From Synechococcus sp. CCY 9618 (GTDB taxonomy: Bacteria > Cyanobacteriota > Cyanobacteriia > PCC-6307 > Cyanobiaceae): 64,000 bases of DNA. Below, in pieces: positions 1 through 8,931 of the stretch; positions within the stretch are counted from its first letter, which is position 1; each line of letters starts with the position of its first letter. The notes beneath the pieces were generated by a model, which was given only the letters and a program-made list of their open reading frames with translations, searched no databases and was not told the origin of the DNA. The position numbers and the translations under genes were made by a program. The stretch is from the NCBI RefSeq assembly GCF_019038415.1, contig NZ_JAFKRG010000043.1:21144-85143 (forward strand). Reading direction: 5' to 3'.

Positions 1-486
1 AACGTGGCCACGGTCGCCGTGCTGGCTGGCGTCCTGGTGGTGGGCATCGGCATCGGCAGCGCCGTCACCAGCACCACCCAGGGCAACCAGGGCAACATCG
101 CCAGCGCCCAGCAGCTGGACATGGCGGTGCCCGACCCGGAGTTCTGCAAGCAATGGGGAGCCAGTGCCTTCGTGATGGACATCGAGCTGTACACCACAAT
201 GAATCCCAGCAGCAGCTTCGTGACCCAGCCCACCCTCCAGCCCGGCTGCGTGATCCGCAGGGAGAACTGGTCGGTGCTGCAGAAGGAGGGGGCCGTGACG
301 GCTGAGCAGATGCGCCAGTGCAAGCAGCGGATGAATACCTTCGCCTACATCGGTTCGGTGCGCGACAAGCCGGTGGTGCGCTGCGTCTACCAGACCGACA
401 TCAGTGGCAACAAGTTCCAGACCCGTGGCATCGCCGGCGCCGCCGATGACGCCGTCGGCCTCACCCCGGAGGCCGACCAGTTCTGA
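1..486 (+). CDS. DUF3172 family membrane-anchored protein (5' partial)
   Basis: The reading frame is open from the first base, so the N-terminus lies outside the window; the in-frame GTG at 4 is probably an internal Val codon. What remains is one hydrophobic segment (about residues 3-22) followed by a soluble domain of about 135 residues with three spaced cysteines and a conserved-looking stretch around FAYIGSVRDKPVVRC. I recognise this as the cyanobacterial DUF3172 family, whose function is unknown to me. The short N-terminal anchor suggests a soluble domain tethered to a membrane. It converges on rbcR with only 15 bases between the stop codons. Family assignment is from memory of cyanobacterial proteins. 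Confidence 0.75.
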   Translation, partial: NVATVAVLAGVLVVGIGIGSAVTSTTQGNQGNIASAQQLDMAVPDPEFCKQWGASAFVMDIELYTTMNPSSSFVTQPTLQPGCVIRRENWSVLQKEGAVTAEQMRQCKQRMNTFAYIGSVRDKPVVRCVYQTDISGNKFQTRGIAGAADDAVGLTPEADQF

Positions 487-501
487 TCGGGGCGGTGCCG
501 C

Positions 502-1452
502 TCAGGCCTGCACCTGGCGCAGAGGGCTGTCCGGGCTGGCGAACACCGGCAGCACCTCCCGCCGGAAGGCATCGGAGGCGCGGGAGCAGTAGCGGGCGGG
601 ATGGGTGATCAGCTTGAGCTGGCGGCGCACCATCAGGTCGGCCACCTGGGGCCGGTGCAGGGTGCCGGCGGCCAGCTCCCGCTCGATCGACACCACCGGC
701 AGGAACGCCGCCCCCAGGCCGGCCTGGACGGCATTCTTGATCGCTTCGAAGGAGTTGAGCTCCATCTCGATCTTGAGCCGCTGCACGTCGAGCTTGGAGC
801 GGCTCAGCAGCTGATCCACCATCTTGCGGGTGGTGGACTGGGCATCGAGGCAGACGAAGCCGAGCCGGTACAGATCCTCCTTGGTGAGCTCGGGCAGCCG
901 GGACAGGGGGTGCTTGGGGGGCAGCACCAGGGCCAGCTCGTCGTTGGCGTAGGGCACCACCTGCAGCAGGTCGTTGAGATCGGCCGGCAGTTCCCCGCCG
1001 ATGATCGCCAGGTCGATCTGGCCGTTGGCCACGCTCCAGCCGGTGCGGCGGGTGCTGTGCACCTGCAGCTGCACCGCCACATCGGGGTACTTCTGGCGGA
1101 ACAGGCCGATCATCCGGGGCATCAGGTACGTGCCCGTGGTCTGGCTGGCACCCACCACCAGGGAACCGCCGCGCAGGTTGTGGAGATCGTCGAGGGCACG
1201 GCAGGCCTCCTGGCACTGGCTCAGGATCCGGTCGCAGTAGCTGAGCAGGAGGTGGCCCGCCTCGGTGAGCTGGGCCTTGCGGCCGCCGCGGTCGAACAGG
1301 GAGACATCGAGCTGCTTCTCCAGGTTCTGGATCTGCAGACTCACCGCCGGCTGGGTGACGTAGAGGCTGTCGGCCGCCTTCTTGAAGCTGCCCTCGCTGG
1401 CGATGGCCCGCAGGATGCGGAGCTGGTCGAGGGTGAAAGGCAGATCTGCCAT
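502..1452 (-). CDS. rbcR: LysR-family regulator RbcR
   Basis: A 316-residue LysR-type transcription factor. Residues 1-65 form the winged helix-turn-helix (start [11 protein letters not shown], with [13 protein letters not shown] as recognition region); the remainder is the periplasmic-binding-protein-like effector domain with [15 protein letters not shown] at its start. The ATG at 1452 is chosen because LysR proteins begin just ahead of the HTH; the frame continues upstream without homology. RbcR-type regulators in cyanobacteria and plastids control Rubisco and carbon-acquisition genes, and nearness to ndhF/ndhD fits a link between CO2 uptake and NDH-1. It is divergent from the NnrU-like gene; the 118-bp gap between them has palindromes that could be its operator. 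CbbR-like or NdhR/CcmR-like naming is possible. Confidence 0.85.
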   Translation of the reverse strand: MADLPFTLDQLRILRAIASEGSFKKAADSLYVTQPAVSLQIQNLEKQLDVSLFDRGGRKAQLTEAGHLLLSYCDRILSQCQEACRALDDLHNLRGGSLVVGASQTTGTYLMPRMIGLFRQKYPDVAVQLQVHSTRRTGWSVANGQIDLAIIGGELPADLNDLLQVVPYANDELALVLPPKHPLSRLPELTKEDLYRLGFVCLDAQSTTRKMVDQLLSRSKLDVQRLKIEMELNSFEAIKNAVQAGLGAAFLPVVSIERELAAGTLHRPQVADLMVRRQLKLITHPARYCSRASDAFRREVLPVFASPDSPLRQVQA

Positions 1453-1481
1453 GGGTCGGGGAGGCCTCAGAGGGACCGTTG

Positions 1482-1493
1482 GCCGGATCCGGC
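1482..1493. promoter_or_regulatory. Perfect 12-bp palindrome between divergent rbcR and NnrU-like gene
   Basis: GCCGGATCCGGC is a perfect palindrome located 30 bp upstream of the rbcR start. A second perfect palindrome, GAGGCCTC, lies at 1461-1468, and GGGACC (about 1472) is inverted as GGTCCC (about 1514), bracketing the 12-mer. LysR proteins usually bind inverted repeats between divergent genes, so an autoregulatory site is possible. In high-GC DNA such palindromes also occur by chance, so confidence is low. Confidence 0.25.
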
Positions 1494-1570
1494 AGGCCGT
1501 GCGGAACTCTAGGGGTCCCGCCCGATCGCCAGAATCCTGCGGATACATCCGCCATCGCCCCCGCGCCCCG

Positions 1571-2323
1571 ATGCCCTCGTTGACGCTGATCCCGCAGGGC
1601 CCCCAGCACAGCAGCCTGGTGATGCTGGCCCTGCTGGTGGTCTTCGCCCTGATCCACAGCGGCGGCGCCTCCCTGAGGGTGTGGGGTGAGGAGCGGATCG
1701 GAGCCCGGGCCTGGCGGCTGCTGTTCGCCGGCCTGAGCATTCCCTCGGCGGTGCTGGTGGTGGGGTACTTCCTGGCCCATCGCTACGACGGGGTGCGGCT
1801 CTGGAATCTCCAGGACCAGCCCTGGATCGTGCCGGTGGTCTGGACCGGCACGGCGATCAGCTTTCTGTTCCTTTATCCGGCCACCTACAACCTGCTGGAG
1901 ATCCCTGCCGTTCTGAAGCCCCGGGTGCGGCTCTACGCCACCGGCATCATCCGGGTGAGTCGCCATCCCCAGGCGGTGGGCCAGGTGCTGTGGTGTGCCA
2001 CCCACCTGCTCTGGATCGGCACCAGCTTCACCGCCGTGGCCTGCGTGGGGCTGATCGGCCACCACCTGTTCGCCGTCTGGAACGGCGACCGCCGGCTGCT
2101 CCACCGGTTCGGCGCCGCCTTCGAGGAGCTGCGGGCCAGCACCTCGGTGCTGCCGTTCGCCGCCGTGCTGGACGGCCGCCAGAAACTGGTGGTGGAGGAA
2201 TTCCTTCGACCCTCCCAGCTGGGCATCGCCATCGCCATCGGCGTGTTCTGGTGGGCCCACCGCTGGATCGGCCTGGGGGCCACGGCCTTCTCCCGCACCG
2301 CCCTGGCCCACTGGCTGGGGTAA
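1571..2323 (+). CDS. NnrU family membrane protein
   Basis: A 250-residue protein with about six hydrophobic segments and the NnrU-domain signature around residues 120-140 ([14 protein letters not shown]), plus conserved His residues in the second half ([15 protein letters not shown]). The family includes NnrU of denitrifiers and the plant zeta-carotene isomerase Z-ISO, a haem-dependent carotenoid isomerase; in a cyanobacterium a carotenoid role is at least as plausible as a nitrogen-oxide one, but this is inference. The ATG at 1571 is taken as start because the first membrane helix follows about 15 residues later. The gene is divergent from rbcR and 97 bp upstream of ndhF. Confidence 0.75.
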   Translation: MPSLTLIPQGPQHSSLVMLALLVVFALIHSGGASLRVWGEERIGARAWRLLFAGLSIPSAVLVVGYFLAHRYDGVRLWNLQDQPWIVPVVWTGTAISFLFLYPATYNLLEIPAVLKPRVRLYATGIIRVSRHPQAVGQVLWCATHLLWIGTSFTAVACVGLIGHHLFAVWNGDRRLLHRFGAAFEELRASTSVLPFAAVLDGRQKLVVEEFLRPSQLGIAIAIGVFWWAHRWIGLGATAFSRTALAHWLG

Positions 2324-2420
2324 GGAGGCCGTCGGGCCGCCGGGGACGGTGGGCAGGCCCCCACAGAGCCGGGGCCGCTTGGGCGAGCCTGCCTACACTC
2401 GCCCCAACAGAGCCCTCAGG

Positions 2421-4433
2421 ATGCCCACCGCCTCCGAACTTGCCTGGCTGATTCCGGTGCTGCCCCTGCTGGGGGCCTGCCTCACCGGCCTGGGGCTGAT
2501 CACCTTCAACCGCACCGTCAACCGCCTGCGCAAGCCGGTGGCCCTGTTTCTGATCACCACGGTGGGCATGGCCGCGGTGCTCAGCTTCGCGATCCTGGCC
2601 GAGCAGCTGGCGGGGGCCAGCGGCACCGAGGTGCTGTTCGACTGGGCGGGTGCCGGCACGTTCCACCTGCAGATGGGCTTCCGGGTGGATGCCCTGGGGG
2701 CGGTGATGCTCTCGCTGGTCACCACCATCGCCCTGCTGGTGATGGTCTATTCCGATGGCTACATGGCCCACGACAAGGGCTATGTGCGCTTCTTCACCTA
2801 CCTGGCCCTGTTCAGCAGTTCGATGCTGGGGCTGGTGATCAGCCCCAACCTGCTCGAGATCTACGTGTTCTGGGAGCTGGTGGGCATGTGCTCCTACCTG
2901 CTGGTGGGCTTCTGGTACGACCGGGACGCCGCCGCCAACGCGGCCCAGAAGGCGTTCGTGGTCAACCGGGTCGGCGACTTCGGCCTGTTGCTCGGCATCC
3001 TCGGCCTGTTCTGGGCCACCGGCAGCTTCGCCTTCGAGGAGATCGGCGAGCGACTCGCGGCGGCGGTGGCCGGCGGCGGCCTGCCCACCGGGGTGGCCGT
3101 GCTGCTCTGCCTGCTGGTTTTCATGGGGCCGATGGCCAAGTCGGCCCAGTTCCCCCTGCACGTCTGGCTTCCCGATGCCATGGAGGGCCCCACCCCGATC
3201 TCCGCCCTGATCCACGCGGCCACCATGGTGGCCGCTGGCGTCTTCCTGGTGGCCAGGCTGCAGCCGGTGTATGAGCCCTTCCCGCTGGTGCAGGCGGTGA
3301 TCGCCGTGATCGGCACGATCACCCTGTTCCTGGGAGCCTCCATCGCCCTCACCCAGATGGACCTGAAGAAAGGGCTGGCTTACAGCACCGTCTCCCAGCT
3401 GGGCTACATGATGCTGGCCATGGGCTGCGGCGCCCCGGTGGCGGGCATGTTCCACCTGGTCACCCACGCCTTCTTCAAGGCGATGCTGTTCCTGGGCTCC
3501 GGTTCGGTGATCCACGCCATGGAGGAGGTGGTGGGCCACGAGCCGGTGCTGGCCCAGGACATGCGCCTGATGGGCGGCCTGCGCAAATTCATGCCCGTCA
3601 CCTCCGCCACCTTCCTGGTGGGCTGCGTGGCCATCAGCGGCATTCCGCCCCTGGCGGGCTTCTGGAGCAAGGACGAGATCCTCGGCCAGGCCTTCAACAG
3701 CTTTCCGCTGCTCTGGGCCATGGGCTTCATCACCGCCGGGATGACGGCCTTCTACATGTTCCGGCTCTATTTCCTCACCTTCGAGGGCCCCTTCCGCGGC
3801 CAGGACGCCGCCATCCGCTCCCAGCTGCTGACCGCAGCAGGCAAGGTGTCAGCCGAGGGCTCCGAGGAGGGTCACGCCGGCCATGCCAGCCATCCCCATG
3901 AATCGGGCTGGCAGATGGCCGCACCCCTGGTGGTGCTGGCGGTGCCGTCGGTGCTGATCGGCCTGCTGGGCACCCCCTGGAACAGCCGTTTCGGCAACCT
4001 CGTGGATCCCGCCGAGGCCGCCGAGGTGGCCGAGCATTTCCACTGGAGCGAATTCCTGCCCCTGGCCGGCGCCTCGGTGGCCATCTCCAGCCTGGGCATC
4101 GGCATTGCGGTGCTGGCCTATGCCCTGCACCGCATCGATCTGGCCACCGCCGTGGCAGGTCGCTTTCCGACCATCAATCGCTTCCTCGCCAACAAGTGGT
4201 ACCTGGATGCCATCAACGACAAGCTGTTCGTCCAGGGCAGCCGCCGGCTGGCCCGACAGGTGCTCGATGTGGATTCCAAGGTGGTGGACGGCGTGGTCAA
4301 CCTCACCGGCCTGCTCACCCTGGGCAGCGGCGAGGGTCTCAAATACTTCGAGACCGGCCGCGTGCAGTTCTATGCCCTGATCGTGTTCGGCGGTGTGATC
4401 GGTCTGGTGCTGCTGTTCGGCGCCTTCGGTTGA
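2421..4433 (+). CDS. ndhF: NAD(P)H-quinone oxidoreductase subunit 5 (NdhF1)
   Basis: A 670-residue, about 16-helix antiporter-like subunit of the thylakoid NDH-1 complex, at the distal end of the proton-pumping membrane arm. The N-terminal domain carries the conserved FWELVGMCSYLLVGFWY and HVWLPDAMEGPTPISALIH blocks with the Glu and Lys/His residues of the proton channel; a His-rich loop (GHAGHASHPHESG, around residue 490) precedes the C-terminal helices. Length matches NdhF1 of NDH-1L (cyclic electron flow and respiration) rather than the CO2-uptake NdhF3/F4, although motif reading alone does not settle this. Start ATG 2421 precedes the first helix. ndhD, normally its immediate neighbour in picocyanobacteria, is here 1.3 kb downstream beyond a degenerate insert. 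Confidence 0.95.
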   Translation: MPTASELAWLIPVLPLLGACLTGLGLITFNRTVNRLRKPVALFLITTVGMAAVLSFAILAEQLAGASGTEVLFDWAGAGTFHLQMGFRVDALGAVMLSLVTTIALLVMVYSDGYMAHDKGYVRFFTYLALFSSSMLGLVISPNLLEIYVFWELVGMCSYLLVGFWYDRDAAANAAQKAFVVNRVGDFGLLLGILGLFWATGSFAFEEIGERLAAAVAGGGLPTGVAVLLCLLVFMGPMAKSAQFPLHVWLPDAMEGPTPISALIHAATMVAAGVFLVARLQPVYEPFPLVQAVIAVIGTITLFLGASIALTQMDLKKGLAYSTVSQLGYMMLAMGCGAPVAGMFHLVTHAFFKAMLFLGSGSVIHAMEEVVGHEPVLAQDMRLMGGLRKFMPVTSATFLVGCVAISGIPPLAGFWSKDEILGQAFNSFPLLWAMGFITAGMTAFYMFRLYFLTFEGPFRGQDAAIRSQLLTAAGKVSAEGSEEGHAGHASHPHESGWQMAAPLVVLAVPSVLIGLLGTPWNSRFGNLVDPAEAAEVAEHFHWSEFLPLAGASVAISSLGIGIAVLAYALHRIDLATAVAGRFPTINRFLANKWYLDAINDKLFVQGSRRLARQVLDVDSKVVDGVVNLTGLLTLGSGEGLKYFETGRVQFYALIVFGGVIGLVLLFGAFG

Positions 4434-4455
4434 GGCGCTCCCTCCAGACCGTTCG

Positions 4456-5175
4456 ATGATGGAGAGGCCCGGGAGCCCGCGGAAGGTGAGGCTGGCGAGG
4501 GAGCCCCACCTGGAACTGAAGGTTTTCTACCTCTGGGATCTGGGGGTCTCCGAGGCCCGTGACCCGGGTTTCCTCAAACCGCTGCAGTGGGACATCCCGC
4601 TGCTGGACGGCTACCGGCACGTCTTCATTCCGAACCGCTCGAGGAACCCGGGCAACCATCATTTTCTGGGCTACATCAACCCTTCCCTCAACCGGGCCGT
4701 CGCGGCATGGCAACCCGACGTGGTCCTGGTGATGAACTACGCCTTCCTCAGCTATCTGCTGCTGCTGATCGATCCCCGCTTCTGGTCCATCCCCTTCCTG
4801 TTCCGTGGCGACTCCCACGACCTGGCCCGCTCCGGCGGGATCAGGGCCTGGCTGGGTCAGGCCCTGCGGCGGCTGATTTTCCGGCGGTTCTCCGCCTTCC
4901 TGGTGGTGGGCCAGGCCAATCGCACCTACTACCGACGTTGTGGTGTGCCTGCCTCCCGGCTCATCGATGCCCCCCATGCGGTCGACAACGACCGGTTCCT
5001 GGCCGCCGCCGATGATGCCCGCCGCGAGGCGCTGGCGCTGCGGGAGCGGCTGGGCATTGCAGCCCATCACACCGTGGTGCTGTTCGTCGGCAAGTTCGTC
5101 GATGTCAAGCGGCCCTTCGACATCCTCGAGGCCTTCGGGCAACTGCCGGCGACCCTGCTGGACGGCGCGGGCTGA
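4456..5175 (+). pseudogene. Glycosyltransferase family 4 remnant (C-terminal domain lost)
   Basis: A 239-residue frame encoding the N-terminal half of a GT4-type glycosyltransferase: ADVVL-like strand (WQPDVVLVMNYAFLSYLLLL), a PFLFRGDSHD block, and the linker motif with [15 protein letters not shown]. It enters the second Rossmann domain ([20 protein letters not shown]) and stops about 15 residues later, so the nucleotide-sugar binding E-x7-E region is missing. Intact family members run about 370-400 residues. The break abuts a truncated carbohydrate deacetylase in another frame, consistent with an internal deletion that fused two neighbouring genes. Product probably inactive. Confidence 0.75.
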
Positions 5176-5651
5176 GCAACGTCCATGCTCTGCCTTTCCA
5201 GATCCAGCATCTGGGGACGCAGGGCTTTCACCCCTCCCACCTGGATTCCCACCATCACATCCACACGATCCGCTGGATGCTTCCGGTGGTTCTGGGCCTG
5301 CAGCGCCGACACGCCATCCGCAAGCTCCGCAACACCATGAACGTCTATGGGTTGGGCGGCGACGGCGGCAAGGGGAACGGGACTCCCTCCCTGAGACTGC
5401 GGACCGCCAAGAGCGCCTGGAGGCTGGCCAGCCGGTTGGGCGGCAGCCGCCTGCCACAGGTGTTCACCGGCCTGCATATCTTTCTGGCCGATCCCTCCCG
5501 AGCCGAATTTCTCTCGGCCGCCTCGATCGAACTGATGTGCCACCCCGGCCAGGGGGGGTTCGAGACGGAAACGACCCGGCTGCTCGATCCCTCCAGGCCC
5601 CTGCTGGATGGCCGTTACCGACTGCGCACCTACAACGACCTGCTCGCCTGA
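5176..5651 (+). pseudogene. YdjC/ChbG-like carbohydrate deacetylase remnant (N-terminus lost)
   Basis: Reading the frame that ends at 5651 upstream of its first ATG (5277) gives [17 protein letters not shown] followed by [16 protein letters not shown], the metal-binding His block of the YdjC/ChbG deacetylase family. Downstream the sequence continues to a typical family ending ([20 protein letters not shown]). The N-terminal part, including the first metal-binding Asp, is absent because the frame runs directly into the truncated glycosyltransferase. Intact relatives are about 250-290 residues; here about 155 remain. The pairing of a sugar deacetylase with a glycosyltransferase is common in polysaccharide loci and suggests a decayed cassette. 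Confidence 0.7.
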
Positions 5652-5752
5652 GTCAGGGCGGGGATCCCAGCGATCTGTGTGACAACGCCCATCCACGCGG
5701 TGCCCGGAAGGCCGGTATTTCTACACTCCGCCCAGATGAACAGCACCGTTCT

Positions 5753-7357
5753 GTGCCCTTTCCCTGGCTGAGCACCGCGATTCTGTTCCCGATCGGCGCG
5801 GCTCTGCTGATCCCCTTCGTGCCCGACAAGGGCGACGGCCGTCAGGTGCGCTGGTACGCCCTCGGCGTCGCCCTCACCACCTTCCTCGTCACGGTGGGGG
5901 CCTACCTCAACGGCTACGACCCGGCCGATCCCGGCCTGCAGCTGGCGGAGCGGGTCCAGTGGCTTCCCGACCTGGGCCTGGCCTGGTCGGTGGGGGCCGA
6001 CGGCCTCTCCATGCCCCTGATCCTGCTCACCAGCTTCATCACCGCCCTGGCCTGCCTGGCGGCCTGGCCGGTGACCTTCAAGCCGAAGCTGTTCTATTTC
6101 CTGTTGCTGGCCATGGATGGCGGCCAGATCGCCGTGTTCGCGGTGCAGGACATGCTCCTGTTCTTCCTGGCCTGGGAGCTCGAGCTGCTGCCGGTGTACC
6201 TGCTGCTGGCCATCTGGGGCGGCAAGAAGCGCCAGTACGCCGCCACCAAGTTCATCCTCTACACCGCCGGCAGTTCCCTGTTCATCCTCCTGGCCGGGCT
6301 GGCTATGGGCTTCTTCGGCGGGGGCGCCCCCAGCTTCGAGTACACGGTGCTGGCCGCCAAGCAGTTCGGCACCGGCTTCCAGGTGCTCTGCTACGCGGGC
6401 CTGCTGATCGCCTTCGGCGTCAAGCTGCCGGTGGTGCCGCTGCACACCTGGCTGCCCGATGCCCACGGAGAGGCCACGGCACCGGTCCACATGCTGCTGG
6501 CGGGGATCCTGCTCAAGATGGGCGGTTATGCCCTGCTGCGTTTCAACGTGCAGCTGCTCCCCGAGGCCCACGTCCAGTTCGCCCCCCTGCTGGTGATCCT
6601 GGGGGTGGTCAACATCATCTACGCCGCCCTCACCTCCTTCGCCCAGCGCAACCTGAAGCGCAAGATCGCCTACAGCTCGATCAGCCACATGGGCTTCGTG
6701 CTCATCGGCGTGGGCAGCTTCAGCGCCCTGGGCACCAGCGGGGCCATGCTCCAGATGATCAGCCATGGCCTGATCGGAGCCAGCCTCTTCTTCCTGGTGG
6801 GTGCCACCTACGACCGCACCCACACCCTGCAGCTCGATGAGATGGGTGGGGTGGGACAGAAGATGCGCAAGATGTTCGCCCTCTGGACGGTCTGCTCCCT
6901 GGCCTCCCTCGCCCTGCCGGGCATGAGCGGTTTCGTGTCGGAGCTGATGGTGTTCGTGGGCTTCGCCACCAGCGAGGCCTACAGCCTGAGCTTCCGCATC
7001 GTGATCGCCGTGCTCGCGGCCATCGGCGTGATCCTCACGCCGATCTACCTGCTGTCGATGCTGCGGGAGATCTTCTTCGGCAAGGAGAACCCCCAGCTGG
7101 CCTCCTCCCACACCCATCTGGTGGATGCGGAACCCCGGGAGATCTACGTGATCTCCTGCCTGCTGGTGCCGATCATCGGCATCGGCCTCTACCCCCGTCT
7201 GGTCACCGACAGCTACCGGGCGGCGATCGAGGCCCTGGTCGACAGGGAGGCCACCGCCCTGGTCAAGGTGGGGCGGCCGCCCATGAAGGCGGTGATGGCC
7301 GGAGGAGCCTTCGCCAACCTGCCTCCCGCCCTGCTGCACGCCCCGGCCCTGGGCTGA
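5753..7357 (+). CDS. ndhD: NAD(P)H-quinone oxidoreductase subunit 4 (NdhD1)
   Basis: A 534-residue antiporter-like NDH-1 membrane subunit with about 14 helices. Conserved blocks include [21 protein letters not shown] (key Glu), [20 protein letters not shown] with the Pro-broken helix, and [12 protein letters not shown]. The open frame extends far upstream through the degenerate insert, so I place the start at the GTG at 5753 ([10 protein letters not shown]), just before the first helix; an ATG at 5736 is in another frame. It works with NdhF in the distal proton-pumping arm. Similarity to NdhD1 rather than NdhD3/D4 is inferred from length and from pairing with ndhF. Confidence 0.93.
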   Translation: MPFPWLSTAILFPIGAALLIPFVPDKGDGRQVRWYALGVALTTFLVTVGAYLNGYDPADPGLQLAERVQWLPDLGLAWSVGADGLSMPLILLTSFITALACLAAWPVTFKPKLFYFLLLAMDGGQIAVFAVQDMLLFFLAWELELLPVYLLLAIWGGKKRQYAATKFILYTAGSSLFILLAGLAMGFFGGGAPSFEYTVLAAKQFGTGFQVLCYAGLLIAFGVKLPVVPLHTWLPDAHGEATAPVHMLLAGILLKMGGYALLRFNVQLLPEAHVQFAPLLVILGVVNIIYAALTSFAQRNLKRKIAYSSISHMGFVLIGVGSFSALGTSGAMLQMISHGLIGASLFFLVGATYDRTHTLQLDEMGGVGQKMRKMFALWTVCSLASLALPGMSGFVSELMVFVGFATSEAYSLSFRIVIAVLAAIGVILTPIYLLSMLREIFFGKENPQLASSHTHLVDAEPREIYVISCLLVPIIGIGLYPRLVTDSYRAAIEALVDREATALVKVGRPPMKAVMAGGAFANLPPALLHAPALG

Positions 7358-7476
7358 AGCGCAAGCTCTTCCGACCGTCCGGGGGGCCGGTTACGAAACC
7401 CTGCGCAGCCCCCTGGCGCCTCCGCCTGCCTGCGGAGAGGATGCTTACGCTCCTGCATCGCACAGCAAGCGTCCCC

Positions 7477-7869
7477 ATGCGGCAGATCAACTTCCTCCTG
7501 ATCTTCAGCTTCGGCCTGGCGACGGTGATGTTCACCCTGGAGAACACCACCGCGACCACGGTGCACTTCCTCCCGGGGGTGAGCACCACCCTGCCCCTGG
7601 CGGCCCTGCTCCTGCTGGTGGGGGGCATCGGTGCCACGGCCGCCTGGATCTACGCCGTCTGGAGCGGGGTGGTGAAGAAGGTCGAAACCCTGCAGGACGG
7701 CGGCGAGGCGGAGGCCCAGCAGGTGCGCATCAGCGAACTGGAGAACGACCTGCGCCGCTACCGGGCCACGGTGGATGCCCAGCTGGGACTGCTCCCCGCC
7801 GCCGGCGAGAGCTCGGCCCGCACGGGCGATGAGGATGGTGACGAGAGCCTCTCCCTGGCGATGGACTGA
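7477..7869 (+). CDS. LapA-domain (DUF1049) membrane protein
   Basis: A 130-residue protein with two N-terminal membrane helices (MRQINFLLIFSFGLATVMF and TLPLAALLLLVGGIGATAAW) separated by the ENTTATTVHFLPG turn typical of the LapA/DUF1049 family, then a predicted coiled-coil (ISELENDLRRYRATVD) and an acidic tail. The ATG at 7477 begins the family pattern; an in-frame ATG at 7441 would add 12 residues. LapA in enterobacteria takes part in controlling lipopolysaccharide synthesis; the cyanobacterial role is unknown. It follows ndhD by 119 bp and precedes scpA. Confidence 0.7.
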   Translation: MRQINFLLIFSFGLATVMFTLENTTATTVHFLPGVSTTLPLAALLLLVGGIGATAAWIYAVWSGVVKKVETLQDGGEAEAQQVRISELENDLRRYRATVDAQLGLLPAAGESSARTGDEDGDESLSLAMD

Positions 7870-7978
7870 GCCGGAGAGGGCGGGCTCCGGGCCCATTTCG
7901 TCGTGATGACGACTGGTCCCTCACGGCCTCAGCCGGTAGCTTGCCGGTGGAAGCCCTTCCCTGAGCAGGACAACGCGC

Positions 7979-8884
7979 GTGGCTGAAGCGGGCGCCAGGC
8001 TGGCCATCCGGTTGCTGCAGGACGCGGCCGAACGGGGTGACATCGACCCCTGGGACGTCGATGTGATCGCCGTCGTCGACGGCTTCCTCGACCAGCTGCG
8101 CCAGCGCATCGAGCTGCCCCGCCGCCTGGCCCTGCAGGGGGGCAGCTACGAGCGGGACCTGGCCGAATCCAGCGAGGCCTTCCTGGCGGCCTCCGTGCTG
8201 GTGGGCCTCAAGGCGGAGCTGCTGGAGTCGGCCACCTTTCCTCCCGAACCCCTGATGGAGGACCCCTTCGCCGGGGAAGAGGACGACTCCGACTGGAACA
8301 GTGCCGCCATGGTGCTGCCGCGGCGGCCGGAACGCCATCTGCGACGTCGGCCGGTGGCACCGCCGCCCCTGCAGCGCCCCGTCACCCTGGGGGAGCTGAT
8401 CCGCCAGCTGGAGGACATCGCCGAGCGGCTTGAGCAGGAGGGCGGGGTCGCTCGGACCCGGCCCCGCCACCGCCGCTACAGCGAGCGGGCCGCCATCGCC
8501 CAGGTGACCGCCCTGGCCCACCGGGAAAAGCTGCCGGAAACCACCGCAGCCCTCAGCCGCTTCCTGCTGCACTGGGCACCGACAGCCGTGAACACGGCCT
8601 GGGTGACCTTCGATGGACTGGTGGCGGCCTGGGCAGAGGCGGTGGACAGCGGCGGCGCCGGGGCGACGGCTGCGGATGACCTCGACCGGGACCGGGTGGG
8701 GGTGTTCTGGGCCCTGCTGTTTCTCTCCTCCCAGGGCAAGGTGGAACTGGAGCAGGCCGGGGGGCTCTATGGGCCGCTGAGCCTGCGTCGGCTGCGGGAG
8801 GAAACCGCCGAACCAGTGGCGCTTCCGCAGCTCCCTGGCCAGGGGTCAGATAGGGGGCCGGCTCGTGAGGCGATGGCAGCCTGA
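7979..8884 (+). CDS. scpA: Segregation and condensation protein A
   Basis: A 301-residue ScpA/kleisin. The N-terminal signature AIRLLQDAAERGDIDPWDVDV matches the SMC-neck-binding region, and residues 60-85 (AAFLAASVLVGLKAELLES type) continue the family pattern. The C-terminal third contains the winged-helix region that contacts SMC (FWALLFLSSQGKVELEQ). The middle is a basic, proline-rich linker. The start is the GTG at 7979; no in-frame ATG lies in a suitable place. It links the SMC heads in the condensin-like complex for chromosome segregation. The ScpB gene is not in the window. Confidence 0.85.
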   Translation: MAEAGARLAIRLLQDAAERGDIDPWDVDVIAVVDGFLDQLRQRIELPRRLALQGGSYERDLAESSEAFLAASVLVGLKAELLESATFPPEPLMEDPFAGEEDDSDWNSAAMVLPRRPERHLRRRPVAPPPLQRPVTLGELIRQLEDIAERLEQEGGVARTRPRHRRYSERAAIAQVTALAHREKLPETTAALSRFLLHWAPTAVNTAWVTFDGLVAAWAEAVDSGGAGATAADDLDRDRVGVFWALLFLSSQGKVELEQAGGLYGPLSLRRLREETAEPVALPQLPGQGSDRGPAREAMAA

Positions 8885-8931
8885 GCGATCTCCCTAGGCT
8901 GTGCCGTGACCTCCGACCTGAAGCGACGCCG

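Noticed and set aside
461..2311. Very long minus-strand open frame across the rbcR region and NnrU gene
   Set aside because: It is a high-GC shadow frame; the translation is Gly/His/Gln-rich noise antisense to or out of phase with rbcR and the NnrU gene.
5630..7339. 569-codon minus-strand frame
   Set aside because: Antisense to ndhD, rich in His/Gln/Gly, with no recognisable domain.
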